Below are positions 1-7,835 of a DNA stretch of 41,787 nt, one piece after another. The first letter of the stretch is position 1; each line of letters starts with the position of its first letter. The notes under the pieces are model-generated. The model was given only the letters and a program-made list of their open reading frames with translations. It was not told the origin of the DNA and did not search any database. This DNA is from Kiritimatiellia bacterium. Its GTDB lineage: Bacteria; Verrucomicrobiota; Kiritimatiellia; RFP12; UBA1067. The DNA lies in assembly GCA_017463935.1 (NCBI GenBank), contig JAFUEM010000024.1, forward strand, positions 1 to 41,787, in the 5' to 3' direction. The translations under genes and the position numbers were made by a program.

Positions 1-795
1 ATGCGCGCGCACGCGGTGCGCGGGGTGTCCGAGATGGCGGCGCGCGGCATCATCGACCGCAGCCGTCTTGACTGGAAGACGCGCTTCCGGCTGGGTCTGC
101 GTCCGACGGCGATCGGCCGCGTGTGGCTGGCGGCGCTCGGCTACTGGCTGGTCACGGGGATTGCCTGCGGCCTCGTCAATCCGTCCCTGCGCGCCGATAC
201 GCTGACGCGCTATGCGCCGATGGCGGATGCGTTTGCGCGCGGCGACTGGTTCGAGGCGTTTCATCCGCGCTTCGGCGTGCTGTTCCAGGCCGTGTCGGGC
301 TCGCTGGCCTTTCTGTTCGGGATCGACGGCGTGCGCGCCGCGTCCGCCGCCGCATTCCTGTTCCTGGCGCTGGCGGCCGTCGCCGTGTGGTGCTGCGCTC
401 GGAGGCTGTGGGACGCGCGGACGGCCTGGTACGCGTTCGCCTTCGTCCTCCTGTCGGAAATCACGTTCCGCTATTCGTTCGACGGGCTGCGCGAGAGCAT
501 CAAGTGCCTTGGGTTTGCGCTCGTCGCGCTTGGCATTGTTGAACGACGGTCGCGCTGGTACGGGCTGGGCCTTTTTGTGCTGATCACGGGCTTTTCCTAC
601 TGCTTCGCCACCGCGAGCGTGCTGGCCTTCGCCTGGTGCGCGGCGTGCGCGGTGCGCGGCGCGTGGCGCCGGCTGCCGGGCGTGATCGGCGGCTGGCTGG
701 CCGGCACGCTCGCGGTGACGGTGATGGTTCACGCCTACACCGGGCACTGGCTGCCGACGCCGCACTTCATCAAATACCTGGGAGGGTTCCTGTGA
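1..795 (+). CDS. GT-C (ArnT/PMT_2-like) membrane glycosyltransferase, N-terminal part
   Basis: This is a polytopic membrane protein of 264 aa. A basic N-terminus is followed by a membrane segment at about residues 41-59, a non-cytoplasmic loop, and further hydrophobic segments at about 85-130, 140-160 and 185-250. The loop after the first membrane segment holds Asp66 in an ADTLTRYAPMADAFARGDW context. That resembles the acidic first loop of PMT_2/ArnT enzymes, which use polyprenyl-phosphate sugar donors. Members of that family are usually 450-550 aa with a soluble C-terminal domain, which here lies in the next gene. The ORF opens at the first base of the window, so the true start could lie upstream; ATG 34 is an alternative. 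The two genes may be one protein split by a frameshift or a natural two-gene version. Confidence 0.6.
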   Translation: MRAHAVRGVSEMAARGIIDRSRLDWKTRFRLGLRPTAIGRVWLAALGYWLVTGIACGLVNPSLRADTLTRYAPMADAFARGDWFEAFHPRFGVLFQAVSGSLAFLFGIDGVRAASAAAFLFLALAAVAVWCCARRLWDARTAWYAFAFVLLSEITFRYSFDGLRESIKCLGFALVALGIVERRSRWYGLGLFVLITGFSYCFATASVLAFAWCAACAVRGAWRRLPGVIGGWLAGTLAVTVMVHAYTGHWLPTPHFIKYLGGFL

Positions 796-1490
796 TCGTC
801 CTCGTCTGCCTGGCTGCGCTCGCGCTGGTCTTCCGTCTGGCGACGCACCGTCTCCGGCGCGAGGAGCTGGCCGTGGTCGCGGTTGCGTTCGTCGGCTTCT
901 TGATGGTCTGGGCCCAGATCTGGATCGCCGACGGCAAGCCCTTTCCCGAACGGCGCTACTGGCTGCAGGGCTTCGTCCTGCTGTTCCTGTGGGCCGCGTG
1001 GGGCGCCTGCCGCGTATCCGACGCCCTCGCGCGTCGTCTGCCGCCGGCGCGCTTCTTCGCGCCGACGCTCGTCTTCCTCCTGCTGGCGCTCGACATCGTG
1101 GCCCTGTTCAAGCCGCGGATCCCGGTCGGACGGCATTACGTGCATGCCCAGGCCGGCGCGTGGGCGGCGGCGGCGATCCGCGCGGACTGGAAGGGGCCGG
1201 CCCGGGATGAAAAGGTGGCGTTTTCGATCCGGGACTATCATCCCGCCGCGCGTCCGATCGTCGAGACGCCCGCCCATCTGCGGCGCGTCGTCTACGAGGT
1301 GGGCGGCCGCCACGCCCGGATGGAGGTGTTCGGAGCCTCGGACGCGCCGGACTACGTGCTGGACGAAAATCGCCAGTCGACCACGTTGAAGAAAGGGGGC
1401 TATGAGCTGATGGCGGAGCGCGCTTTCGGCGAGCGTCACTTTTCTCTCTACCGGAGGAAGACCCGTCACCGGAGGACGAAAAAGCCATGA
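792..1490 (+). CDS. GT-C-like protein, C-terminal part (membrane plus soluble domain)
   Basis: The protein is 232 aa. GTG at 792 is chosen because it overlaps the upstream TGA (GTGA) and follows a GGGAGGG Shine-Dalgarno sequence at about 780. Three or four membrane segments (residues 1-16, 24-44, 60-77, 92-110) precede a soluble region of about 110 aa. The soluble part ends in a pattern (YVLDEN, GGYELM, FSLYRRK) typical of the C-terminal domain of ArnT-like sugar transferases. Joined to the upstream ORF it would give about 496 aa, a normal length for that family. The role is inferred as transfer of a sugar from a lipid-linked donor to a glycan or lipid outside the cytoplasmic membrane. Confidence 0.55.
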   Translation: MIVLVCLAALALVFRLATHRLRREELAVVAVAFVGFLMVWAQIWIADGKPFPERRYWLQGFVLLFLWAAWGACRVSDALARRLPPARFFAPTLVFLLLALDIVALFKPRIPVGRHYVHAQAGAWAAAAIRADWKGPARDEKVAFSIRDYHPAARPIVETPAHLRRVVYEVGGRHARMEVFGASDAPDYVLDENRQSTTLKKGGYELMAERAFGERHFSLYRRKTRHRRTKKP

Positions 1491-2296
1491 TACCTCGGAT
1501 TCTTCATTACATCTGGCTGGGGTCGGACGATCTGCCGCCGTCGGCGCGCGCCTTTGTCGACGGGTGGGCGCGGGCGTGTCCGGGCTGGCGGATCCGCCGC
1601 TGGGGCACGGCCGATCTGGCCGGCGTGGACGTCGGTTTCGTGAAGGAGGCGCTGGCGGCCCGAAAATGGGCGTTCGCGAGCGACTGGCTGCGTCTGCACG
1701 CGCTGGCGCGGGAAGGCGGGTTCTATCTGGACACGGATGTCGAGCTGCGCGGCTCCCTCGAGCCGTTCCGCGACAACGACCTGTGCATGGGCTGGGAGGA
1801 TTCGGGCTATCCGCAGACGGCCCTCATCGGCGCGACGGCCGGCTGCTCCGTCATCCGGGAACTGCTGGAGCTTTATTCGTCGCGCCGCTTCCTCCTGCAG
1901 GACGGCGTCTACAACGAAATCACAAACAACGTGGAGTTCGCCCGGCTGTTCGCGCGTCACGGCGTGGACGTGACGAAACTGCCGCGCGAGACGGAGACGG
2001 AGATCCTGCCGCGCGTCCGCTTCTACCCCGTCTCGCTGTTCAGCCATCCTGTCGGCGATCGCCCCAACGTGGCCACGCATCATGAATCCGGCACGTGGCA
2101 GGAGCCGTACCAGCGCAAGCGCGTGCTGGACCTGCCGCGCGGGCTGCGCGTCATCCGGCTGAAGCGGCGCAAGGCCGCCACGGACGCCTCGCCGCTGAAT
2201 CTGCTGCCGTCCGAGAAACTGATCTGTTCGATCCGCCTGGGCCGCCGCGTGTGGGCGTTTGCGCGCTGCTCTGAAACCCATTCCGATTTAAGCTGA
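1487..2296 (+). CDS. GT32-like glycosyltransferase (Gly_transf_sug family)
   Basis: This 269-aa cytosolic enzyme begins MIPRILHYIWLG, the usual opening of sugar-binding DXD (OCH1/capsular) glycosyltransferases. The nucleotide-sugar/metal motif is GGFYLDTDVEL at about residues 78-88, with the preceding FASDWLRLHAL helix typical of the family. Length matches bacterial GT32-type enzymes. The start overlaps the upstream stop as ATGA, so translation is probably coupled. Donor and acceptor cannot be read from the sequence. GC and codon use match the GC-rich upstream genes, unlike the following two genes. Confidence 0.8.
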   Translation: MIPRILHYIWLGSDDLPPSARAFVDGWARACPGWRIRRWGTADLAGVDVGFVKEALAARKWAFASDWLRLHALAREGGFYLDTDVELRGSLEPFRDNDLCMGWEDSGYPQTALIGATAGCSVIRELLELYSSRRFLLQDGVYNEITNNVEFARLFARHGVDVTKLPRETETEILPRVRFYPVSLFSHPVGDRPNVATHHESGTWQEPYQRKRVLDLPRGLRVIRLKRRKAATDASPLNLLPSEKLICSIRLGRRVWAFARCSETHSDLS

Positions 2297-3247
2297 ATGC
2301 GTATGGTACCAAAAATCTCTATTATCATACCGGTTTACAATGTGGAGGCGTTCCTTCCCGAGTGCTTGGATTCGGTGCTGGCGCAAACTTTTATTGAGTG
2401 GGAGGCTATATGCGTCGATGACGGTAGCACAGATCGTTCTCGTGAGATTTTGTCCGCCTATGCTATTCGAGATGCCCGCATAACGGTAATTAGACAGACC
2501 AATGCAGGAGTTTCTGCTGCCAGGAACCATGGCATGAAACATGCGAAGGCCGATTTGCTGTGTTTCTTGGATTCGGATGATGTGATCGCGCCATTCTGTC
2601 TTGCCAGATTGTATGAAACTTTAACATCAACCTCTGCAGATATTGTTTGTGGCGGAGTCTTGTATGGCGAAGAATTGCCTGCTTGGCGAATGGTCGATAA
2701 GCCTGATCTCAAATTCTTCTCGGGTATGCATTGTGTACATAAGGCTGCTGCTTTTGATGGTAGCTATGCGGGCTTGTGGGGCAAGCTGTTTCGCCGAGAG
2801 ATTGTTGATGGACTCTGCTTCCCCGAAGAACTTGGAACATCAGAAGACAGAATATTCCTTTGCAAAGCATTCTTCCGCGCGAAAAGGGTCGTTGCTGTCG
2901 AAGAAACGGTTTACTTTTACCGTCAACGAAAGGGGTCGATAGTTCACAGCGGACTTTCAGAAACCCGTATTCGAGATTTATGTCTAGCCGAAGAGGTCTT
3001 GTTCAATTGGGCCAAAGGTGCAAAGCTCCCGAACGAGACCAGAAAATTCGTAAACAAGTCGTGCGCGAAGTTTATTTTTAAAAACGGTTTTAAGTTGCCT
3101 CGTAGGGCAGATAGAAAAAATTTATCCAGATGGTATTCCATTACACGTCCGATTTTGGCGGAGTTAAAGAAGCGCGGTGTGTTTCAGACAAAGTATTTGC
3201 CGCTCCGCAGCCAGATTAAGGCATGGATATTCTTGCATGGCGATTGA
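2297..3247 (+). CDS. GT2 family glycosyltransferase
   Basis: This 316-aa GT-A enzyme has the family core IIIPVYNVEAFLPECLDSVLAQ, then CVDDGSTDRS at about residues 38-47 and the metal-binding FLDSDD at about 90-95. The C-terminal third is alpha-helical and basic. ATG 2297 directly abuts the previous TGA; ATG 2303 is an alternative start. Base composition drops sharply here, with many AT-ending codons, compared with the genes on either side. This suggests the gene and its GT8 neighbour arrived together from a different source. It probably adds one sugar during cytoplasmic glycan assembly; specificity is unknown. Confidence 0.87.
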   Translation: MRMVPKISIIIPVYNVEAFLPECLDSVLAQTFIEWEAICVDDGSTDRSREILSAYAIRDARITVIRQTNAGVSAARNHGMKHAKADLLCFLDSDDVIAPFCLARLYETLTSTSADIVCGGVLYGEELPAWRMVDKPDLKFFSGMHCVHKAAAFDGSYAGLWGKLFRREIVDGLCFPEELGTSEDRIFLCKAFFRAKRVVAVEETVYFYRQRKGSIVHSGLSETRIRDLCLAEEVLFNWAKGAKLPNETRKFVNKSCAKFIFKNGFKLPRRADRKNLSRWYSITRPILAELKKRGVFQTKYLPLRSQIKAWIFLHGD

Positions 3248-3258
3248 TTCCCGAAATT

Positions 3259-3267
3259 TGATATAAT
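3259..3267 (+). promoter_or_regulatory. Extended -10 promoter element upstream of GT8 gene
   Basis: TGATATAAT fits the extended -10 consensus TGnTATAAT and lies in an AT-rich gap between two genes. The start codon is at 3287, so the mRNA would have a leader of about 13 nt that includes the AGGAG at 3276-3280. No clear -35 is seen, as expected for extended -10 promoters. Confidence 0.55.
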
Positions 3268-3286
3268 GACCACATAGGAGAATTAT

Positions 3287-4297
3287 ATGGATTGCAAAAG
3301 CGTTAAACCCGCATTCGAGAAGGACAATATCGCTATCGCATTTGCGGTGGACCAGAATTATTTGCCTTATCTCAAATACGTGGTTAAGTCGATTGTCGCA
3401 AACCTCAAGCGCGGCAATCTCGACATACTTGTTCTGCATGGCGGTAAGCTGGACGGCGGAGAGTTGCTGGCGTATTTCAGCAACTTCCAGAATGTGTCCG
3501 TAAGATTCGTAGATGCTAGTGCGTACTTCAATGCCGTCATCGCACCGTATTTTGTGCAACGCGAGTATTTAACTATTGCGTCCGTCTACAGACTCATGAT
3601 TCCCGATTTGCTGCCGGCCTATGACAAGATGTTGTGGCTTGATGCCGACATTGTGGTTACGGGCGATATAAGTGAACTTTACGGCGAGGATCTGGCAGAC
3701 TTCTGGCTTGGCGCGGTGAAGGGCTTCGGATTGGGCGACCATCCGCGCAAGACACATGAAATCAAACGTTACAAGACACTGCTCCAATGGGCAAAGAAGT
3801 ACAACTTCAATCCATGGCAGAAATACATCAATTCAGGCGTGCTACTGATGAACCTTGCGGCGCTGCGGGCTGCCGATGTCGAAAAACGGCTTGTCAATAT
3901 AGCCATTGATCCATTGTCGCAGTGGCCAGACCAGGACGCTTTGAATGTCGTATGCCGTGGGCATATCAAGTATTTGGATGAACGATGGAACTTCCAAGTG
4001 TTCACACATCCTGTGCGCGAACTGCCAGGCCCGGGGATCGTGCACTACATAGGCAAAATCAAGCCGTGGTGCTCGCCACGGGTGCAACATGCCGATCTGT
4101 GGTGGAACTATTTCTATTCGGACGGTCAAAACGCGGAATCGATGAAGCGCATTCTAAAGGTTGTTTCAGATTCGTACGAGGAGAGGCTTGTGGAACTCAA
4201 CGCCAAGTGCCGAAAGATAAAGCGCTCGGTCTCGTATAAGCTAGGAAGGGCTCTAACCAAGCCTTTCAGGGCCATTACCGGTGCCAAAGACCTCTAA
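3287..4297 (+). CDS. GT8 family glycosyltransferase
   Basis: This 336-aa retaining glycosyltransferase resembles LPS galactosyl/glucosyltransferases. The N-terminal strand IAIAFAVDQNYLPYL begins the GT-A fold. The DXD motif is D119-A-D121 (WLDADIVV), with YINSGVLLMNL and DQDALNVV further on and a late HYIGKIKPW metal/donor motif. The last 25 residues (SVSYKLGRALTKPFRAI) belong to a C-terminal tail seen on several glycosyltransferases in this window. A good AGGAG ribosome site sits 6 nt before ATG 3287, behind its own promoter. Like the preceding GT2 gene it is AT-richer than the rest of the locus. It is a paralogue of the N-terminal half of the GT8-GT2 fusion at 23214. Confidence 0.88.
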   Translation: MDCKSVKPAFEKDNIAIAFAVDQNYLPYLKYVVKSIVANLKRGNLDILVLHGGKLDGGELLAYFSNFQNVSVRFVDASAYFNAVIAPYFVQREYLTIASVYRLMIPDLLPAYDKMLWLDADIVVTGDISELYGEDLADFWLGAVKGFGLGDHPRKTHEIKRYKTLLQWAKKYNFNPWQKYINSGVLLMNLAALRAADVEKRLVNIAIDPLSQWPDQDALNVVCRGHIKYLDERWNFQVFTHPVRELPGPGIVHYIGKIKPWCSPRVQHADLWWNYFYSDGQNAESMKRILKVVSDSYEERLVELNAKCRKIKRSVSYKLGRALTKPFRAITGAKDL

Positions 4298-4346
4298 CGA
4301 CTATCCCGCCCTGCGTCGAACGGATGAACGGGAAGGGAGGAACGAA

Positions 4347-4556
4347 ATGAAACCTTTCATTGAATCGCAGAGCGACGAGATCGCGGCGAACTTTCTCGCG
4401 CTCAAGGCGCGCGACCGGTACGCGATCGACATGGCCGCGTCGGTCAACATCGGCGACAAGCCGCGCGACCTGGAGGCGGGCGAGCGCGCCGGTGTCGGCA
4501 CGAACATTCTCTTCACGGGCGGCGGTCCGGCCGCGGGAGAAGGGGGCCAGTCATGA
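4347..4556 (+). pseudogene. HAD-family (GmhB-like) C-terminal fragment
   Basis: This 69-aa ORF has a strong GGGAGGAACGAA ribosome site and ends in an ATGA overlap with the initiating transferase. Residues about 33-56 (NIGDKPRDLEAGERAGVGTN) match the last HAD motif of D-glycero-D-manno-heptose-1,7-bisphosphate phosphatase-type enzymes. The N-terminal DxD nucleophile and the bulk of the fold are missing, since a complete enzyme is about 180 aa. It is most likely a gene remnant retained as a coupling cistron. A small functional protein cannot be excluded, because both its start signal and stop overlap are intact. Confidence 0.5.
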
Positions 4557-5944
4557 GCGCGGCAACGAAAAAGCATTCGCTGACGCCGGGCCGGTTCCGC
4601 GTGCTGGCGCTGATGGCGGTCGATCTGCTGTGCCTGCTGGTCGTCTGGTATCTGCTCGTCAACCTCTACCGGGCGTTCGGCTTCGGGCAGTACCACACGC
4701 GCGACTACTGGCATCTCTGGCCCATCGCGTTCATGTATCTGAGCGTGAATGTCGCCACCCGGCTGTACCACGGCAACATCCTCTACCCGGCCATGCCGCT
4801 GTCGCCGGTCGAGGAGTTCCGGCGTCTCTTCGCCTCCTCGCTCTTCGCGCATCTGCTCCTGCTGGCGATGCTGGGGTTTCTGCGGACGAATCTGGAGTAT
4901 TCGCGCTTCATCATCGTGGCGGCGGGCGTGATTGTCGGCCTGCTGGCCCAGCTGTCGCGCAATCTGCTGCGGAGCGCCCTGTTCAGGCTGCGGATCTGCC
5001 AGATCCCGGTGGCGCTCGCCGGCGGCGGCAAGACGGCCCAGCGGGTCGAGGCCATCCTGCGGAACAACGCCTACGTCGGGTTCGACGTGGTGCTGCGGTT
5101 CGACGACGCGCATCTGCGCGACATCGTCGGCGAGTCGCGCCGGCATGACGTGAAGATCCTGCTGGCCTGCCAGGACGAGCGCTTCTTCCGCGCGCAGCTC
5201 CGGGAGTTCACCGAATGGTTCAGCTACATGGAATATCTGCCGCGTGCGGAAGTGTTCCCCGTCTTCGGCGCGCATGCGGTGCTGATCGACGGCATCGGCG
5301 GCCTGGAGATGATGAACCAGCGGCGCATGAAGGCGCTCCGGTGGGAGAAGAACGTCCTCGACTTTCTGCTGGCGCTGGCCGGGGTCTGCCTGACGCTGCC
5401 GTTCTTCGCGGTCATTCCGGTCCTGATCAAGCTGACGAGCCCGGGGCCGGTCCTCTATCGCGCCCGGCGGCTGGGCAAGAGCGGGCGGGAGTTTGACTGC
5501 CTGAAATTCCGCTCGATGTACGCAGACGCCGACCGGCGGCTCGAGGAGGTGCTCGCGCGCGACCCGGCGCGGGCGGCCGAGTTCGCGGCGAACTTCAAGC
5601 TGAAGGACGATCCGCGCGTGACGCGCTTCGGCCGGTTCCTGCGCAAGACGTCGCTGGACGAGCTGCCGCAGCTGTTCAACGTGATGCGCGGCGAGATGGC
5701 GTTCATCGGGCCGCGCCCCATCGTCGCGAAGGAGATTCCGTTCTACGGCAGCGACTACGAGGTTCTCCGGACGGTGCGGCCGGGCATCACGGGGCTGTGG
5801 CAGTGCTCGGGGCGCTCCGACGTCGGGTACGAGCGGCGGGTCGCGCTGGACACCTACTACATCCTGAACTGGTCGCCGTGGATGGACATCTGGATCTTCA
5901 TCAAGACGATCGGCGCGGTTCTGTCCATGCGCGGGGCGGTGTAG
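4553..5944 (+). CDS. Undecaprenyl-phosphate sugar phosphotransferase (WbaP/WcaJ-like)
   Basis: This 463-aa membrane enzyme starts polysaccharide synthesis by moving a hexose-1-phosphate from a UDP-sugar to undecaprenyl phosphate. Four N-terminal membrane segments (about 14-35, 48-66, 85-105, 108-128) are followed by a Rossmann-like cytosolic middle region. A re-entrant helix at about 264-290 precedes the catalytic domain, which carries YRARRLGKSGREF, KFRSM, DELPQLFNVMRGEMAFIGPRP and RPGITGLWQ. These are hallmark motifs of the bacterial sugar transferase family. Length and domain order match WbaP/WcaJ, so it looks complete. The exporter genes follow directly, consistent with an ABC-dependent pathway. 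Whether it uses galactose, glucose or another sugar cannot be read from the sequence. Confidence 0.92.
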   Translation: MSAATKKHSLTPGRFRVLALMAVDLLCLLVVWYLLVNLYRAFGFGQYHTRDYWHLWPIAFMYLSVNVATRLYHGNILYPAMPLSPVEEFRRLFASSLFAHLLLLAMLGFLRTNLEYSRFIIVAAGVIVGLLAQLSRNLLRSALFRLRICQIPVALAGGGKTAQRVEAILRNNAYVGFDVVLRFDDAHLRDIVGESRRHDVKILLACQDERFFRAQLREFTEWFSYMEYLPRAEVFPVFGAHAVLIDGIGGLEMMNQRRMKALRWEKNVLDFLLALAGVCLTLPFFAVIPVLIKLTSPGPVLYRARRLGKSGREFDCLKFRSMYADADRRLEEVLARDPARAAEFAANFKLKDDPRVTRFGRFLRKTSLDELPQLFNVMRGEMAFIGPRPIVAKEIPFYGSDYEVLRTVRPGITGLWQCSGRSDVGYERRVALDTYYILNWSPWMDIWIFIKTIGAVLSMRGAV

Positions 5945-5970
5945 GGAAGCAACACGGGACGGGCATTATT

Positions 5971-5979
5971 TGATATACT
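5971..5979 (+). promoter_or_regulatory. Extended -10 element, 8 nt before the wzm-like GTG start
   Basis: TGATATACT (TG at 5971, -10 hexamer 5974-5979) ends 7 nt before GTG 5987. Transcription would be expected to begin at or next to the start codon, giving a leaderless or nearly leaderless mRNA. No Shine-Dalgarno sequence is visible before the GTG. The same spacing recurs at 8661 and 21612. Confidence 0.55.
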
Positions 5980-5986
5980 ATCTCGT

Positions 5987-6754
5987 GTGATTGATCAATT
6001 GAAAAAATATCAGTTCCTGTTCGAGGAGCTCGTCAAGCGCGACTTCAAGAAGAAGTACAAGCGCACGGTGCTCGGCATGGGGTGGAGCATCCTGTCGCCG
6101 CTGCTGGTGCTGCTGGTGATGAAAATCATCTTCACCCAGTTTTTCGGCCGGACGATGACGCATTACACGACCTATCTCTTCTGCGGACTCCTGACCTTCA
6201 ACTGGTTTTCGGAGTCCACCAACCTCGGCATGCGCTGCCTGTATGCGAATGCCGCCGTCTTCACGAAGATCAACGTGCCGAAGTACCTCTTCCTGCTGGC
6301 GAGCAACGTGCAGACGCTGATCAACTTCGCGCTGACGCTTCTGGTGTTCTTCCTCTTCTGCGCGATCGACCGTATCGCCTTTACCTGGCGGTTCGTCCTG
6401 CTGATCTATCCCATCTTGACGCTGCTCGTGTTCAATATCGGCATGGGGCTCGTGCTGTCGGCGCTCTTCATGTTCTTCCGCGACGTCGACTATCTCTGGC
6501 GCGTCTTTCTCCGGCTCCTGATGTACGGCTCGGCCATCTTCTACACGATCGACCAGTTTTCCGCGCGGCTGAAGCTGGCGTTCGCCTGCAATCCCGTTTA
6601 TCGCCACATCGCCTACTTCCGCGAGGTCGTGATCGACGGTACCGTGCCGTCGCTTCCGGCGCATCTCGTGCTCGCGGGATTTGCGCTGGCGGCCTTCGCC
6701 GTTGGTGCGTTCATGTACAAGCATTACAACACGAAGTTCCTGTATTATGTCTAA
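5987..6754 (+). CDS. wzm: Polysaccharide ABC exporter permease (Wzm-like)
   Basis: This 255-aa ABC-2 type permease starts at GTG 5987. An N-terminal amphipathic segment is followed by FKKKYKRTVLGMGWSILSPL, typical of O-antigen, teichoic-acid and capsule exporters. Six hydrophobic spans lie at about residues 33-52, 63-80, 105-127, 134-160, 170-190 and 225-245. Its 3' end overlaps the ATPase gene by 8 nt, the usual Wzm-Wzt arrangement. It should form the membrane channel that moves the undecaprenyl-linked glycan across the cytoplasmic membrane. An extended -10 element lies directly upstream, and no ribosome site is visible. Confidence 0.9.
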   Translation: MIDQLKKYQFLFEELVKRDFKKKYKRTVLGMGWSILSPLLVLLVMKIIFTQFFGRTMTHYTTYLFCGLLTFNWFSESTNLGMRCLYANAAVFTKINVPKYLFLLASNVQTLINFALTLLVFFLFCAIDRIAFTWRFVLLIYPILTLLVFNIGMGLVLSALFMFFRDVDYLWRVFLRLLMYGSAIFYTIDQFSARLKLAFACNPVYRHIAYFREVVIDGTVPSLPAHLVLAGFALAAFAVGAFMYKHYNTKFLYYV

Positions 6755-7709
6755 ACCGAAGGTGATGCTCGCGTGCCAGGACGTCTCCATTCGCTACATG
6801 GTTGGGGACTTCAAGGCGATCGGCCTCAAGGAATGGGTGATGCGCCGCCTGACCGGCAACTACAAGGTCGTCGACTTCTGGGCCGACCGCCATGTCAGCT
6901 TCAAGCTCCGGCAGGGCGACATGCTCGGCATCATCGGCACGAACGGCGCAGGGAAGTCGACGCTTCTGAAGGCCATCTCCGGCATCATGGAGCCGACGAA
7001 GGGGCGCATCGTCCGGCGCGGGAATGTGTCGGCGCTGCTGGAGCTCGCCAGCGGCTTCGACGGCGACCTGACGGTGAAGGAGAACGCCTACCTGCGCGGC
7101 GCGATGCTCGGCTACACGCGCGCGTTCATGGACGAGACCTATCCTTACATCATCGATTTTTCGGAGCTGAAGGCGTTCGAAGACAGCCCGTTCAAGCAGC
7201 TGTCGTCGGGCATGAAGTCGCGCCTCGCCTTTGCCATCGCCTCGCTCGTCAAGCCCGAAATCCTGATTCTCGACGAGGTGCTGTCCGTCGGAGACGGCGC
7301 GTTCAAGGCGAAGAGCGAGGCGAAGATGCGCGAGATCATCACGGGCGGCGCGACGACCATTCTCGTCTCGCATTCCATCGCGCAGGTGCGCAAGATGTGC
7401 AACAAGATCCTCTGGCTCGACAAGGGGCGGCAGATTGCGTTCACGGACGACGTGGAAGGCGCCTGCGACTGCTATGAAGCGTTCCTGCGCGCGCCGGCCG
7501 GAACGGAGCCGAAATTCGATCCTGACAAGATCGCGGCGAAGCGCGCGGCGGCGAAGGCCGAGGCGGAACGGCAGGCCGCGGAGCGCCGCCGCCAGGAAGA
7601 AGAGCGCCGCCGCAAGGCGGCCGAAGCCGCTACGGAACTCGCGCGTCTGCGCGCCGAAGCCGCGAAACTCGAAAAGGTCCGCCGCATCCTGAAAGGAAGC
7701 GGGAAGTAA
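6747..7709 (+). CDS. wzt: Polysaccharide ABC exporter ATPase (Wzt-like)
   Basis: This 320-aa protein (start ATG 6747) has a complete ABC ATPase domain: Walker A GTNGAGKST at about residues 66-74, signature LSSGMKSRLAFA, Walker B ILILDEVLS and the switch histidine VSHS. It powers export by the adjoining permease. The last 80 or so residues are an Ala/Glu/Arg/Lys-rich helix (KRAAAKAEAERQAAERRRQ and onward) predicted to form a coiled coil. Wzt proteins that read chain-end modifications normally carry a beta-sandwich carbohydrate-binding domain here; this one does not. That fits a system without chain-end recognition, as in teichoic-acid-type (TagH) or capsule exporters, or one where recognition is done elsewhere. 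Confidence 0.92.
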   Translation: MSKPKVMLACQDVSIRYMVGDFKAIGLKEWVMRRLTGNYKVVDFWADRHVSFKLRQGDMLGIIGTNGAGKSTLLKAISGIMEPTKGRIVRRGNVSALLELASGFDGDLTVKENAYLRGAMLGYTRAFMDETYPYIIDFSELKAFEDSPFKQLSSGMKSRLAFAIASLVKPEILILDEVLSVGDGAFKAKSEAKMREIITGGATTILVSHSIAQVRKMCNKILWLDKGRQIAFTDDVEGACDCYEAFLRAPAGTEPKFDPDKIAAKRAAAKAEAERQAAERRRQEEERRRKAAEAATELARLRAEAAKLEKVRRILKGSGK

Positions 7710-7775
7710 TGAAGATTCCGAAGACAGAATCGAAGACTGTCGAGTTCAAAACCGCGTTCAGGCAGGAGGCGATTG
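7709..7775 (+). pseudogene. AlbA_2/RecG-like ATP-binding gene, N-terminal stub
   Basis: ATG 7709 shares one base with the Wzt stop (TAATG). The first 20 or so codons read MKIPKTESKTVEFKTAFRQE, the opening of AlbA_2 (divergent AAA_4) proteins, in which ESxxVEFK is the conserved first strand. The family match ends there, and the reading frame then runs without homology into the next gene. The end coordinate is approximate. A complete relative would be several hundred residues, so this is a deletion remnant. Confidence 0.45.
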
Positions 7776-7835
7776 CGTCTCAGGCGGCCTTTCTCAAATC
7801 GAAACACTCAAGACAAAAGAAAAGGAGCGGCAGCA

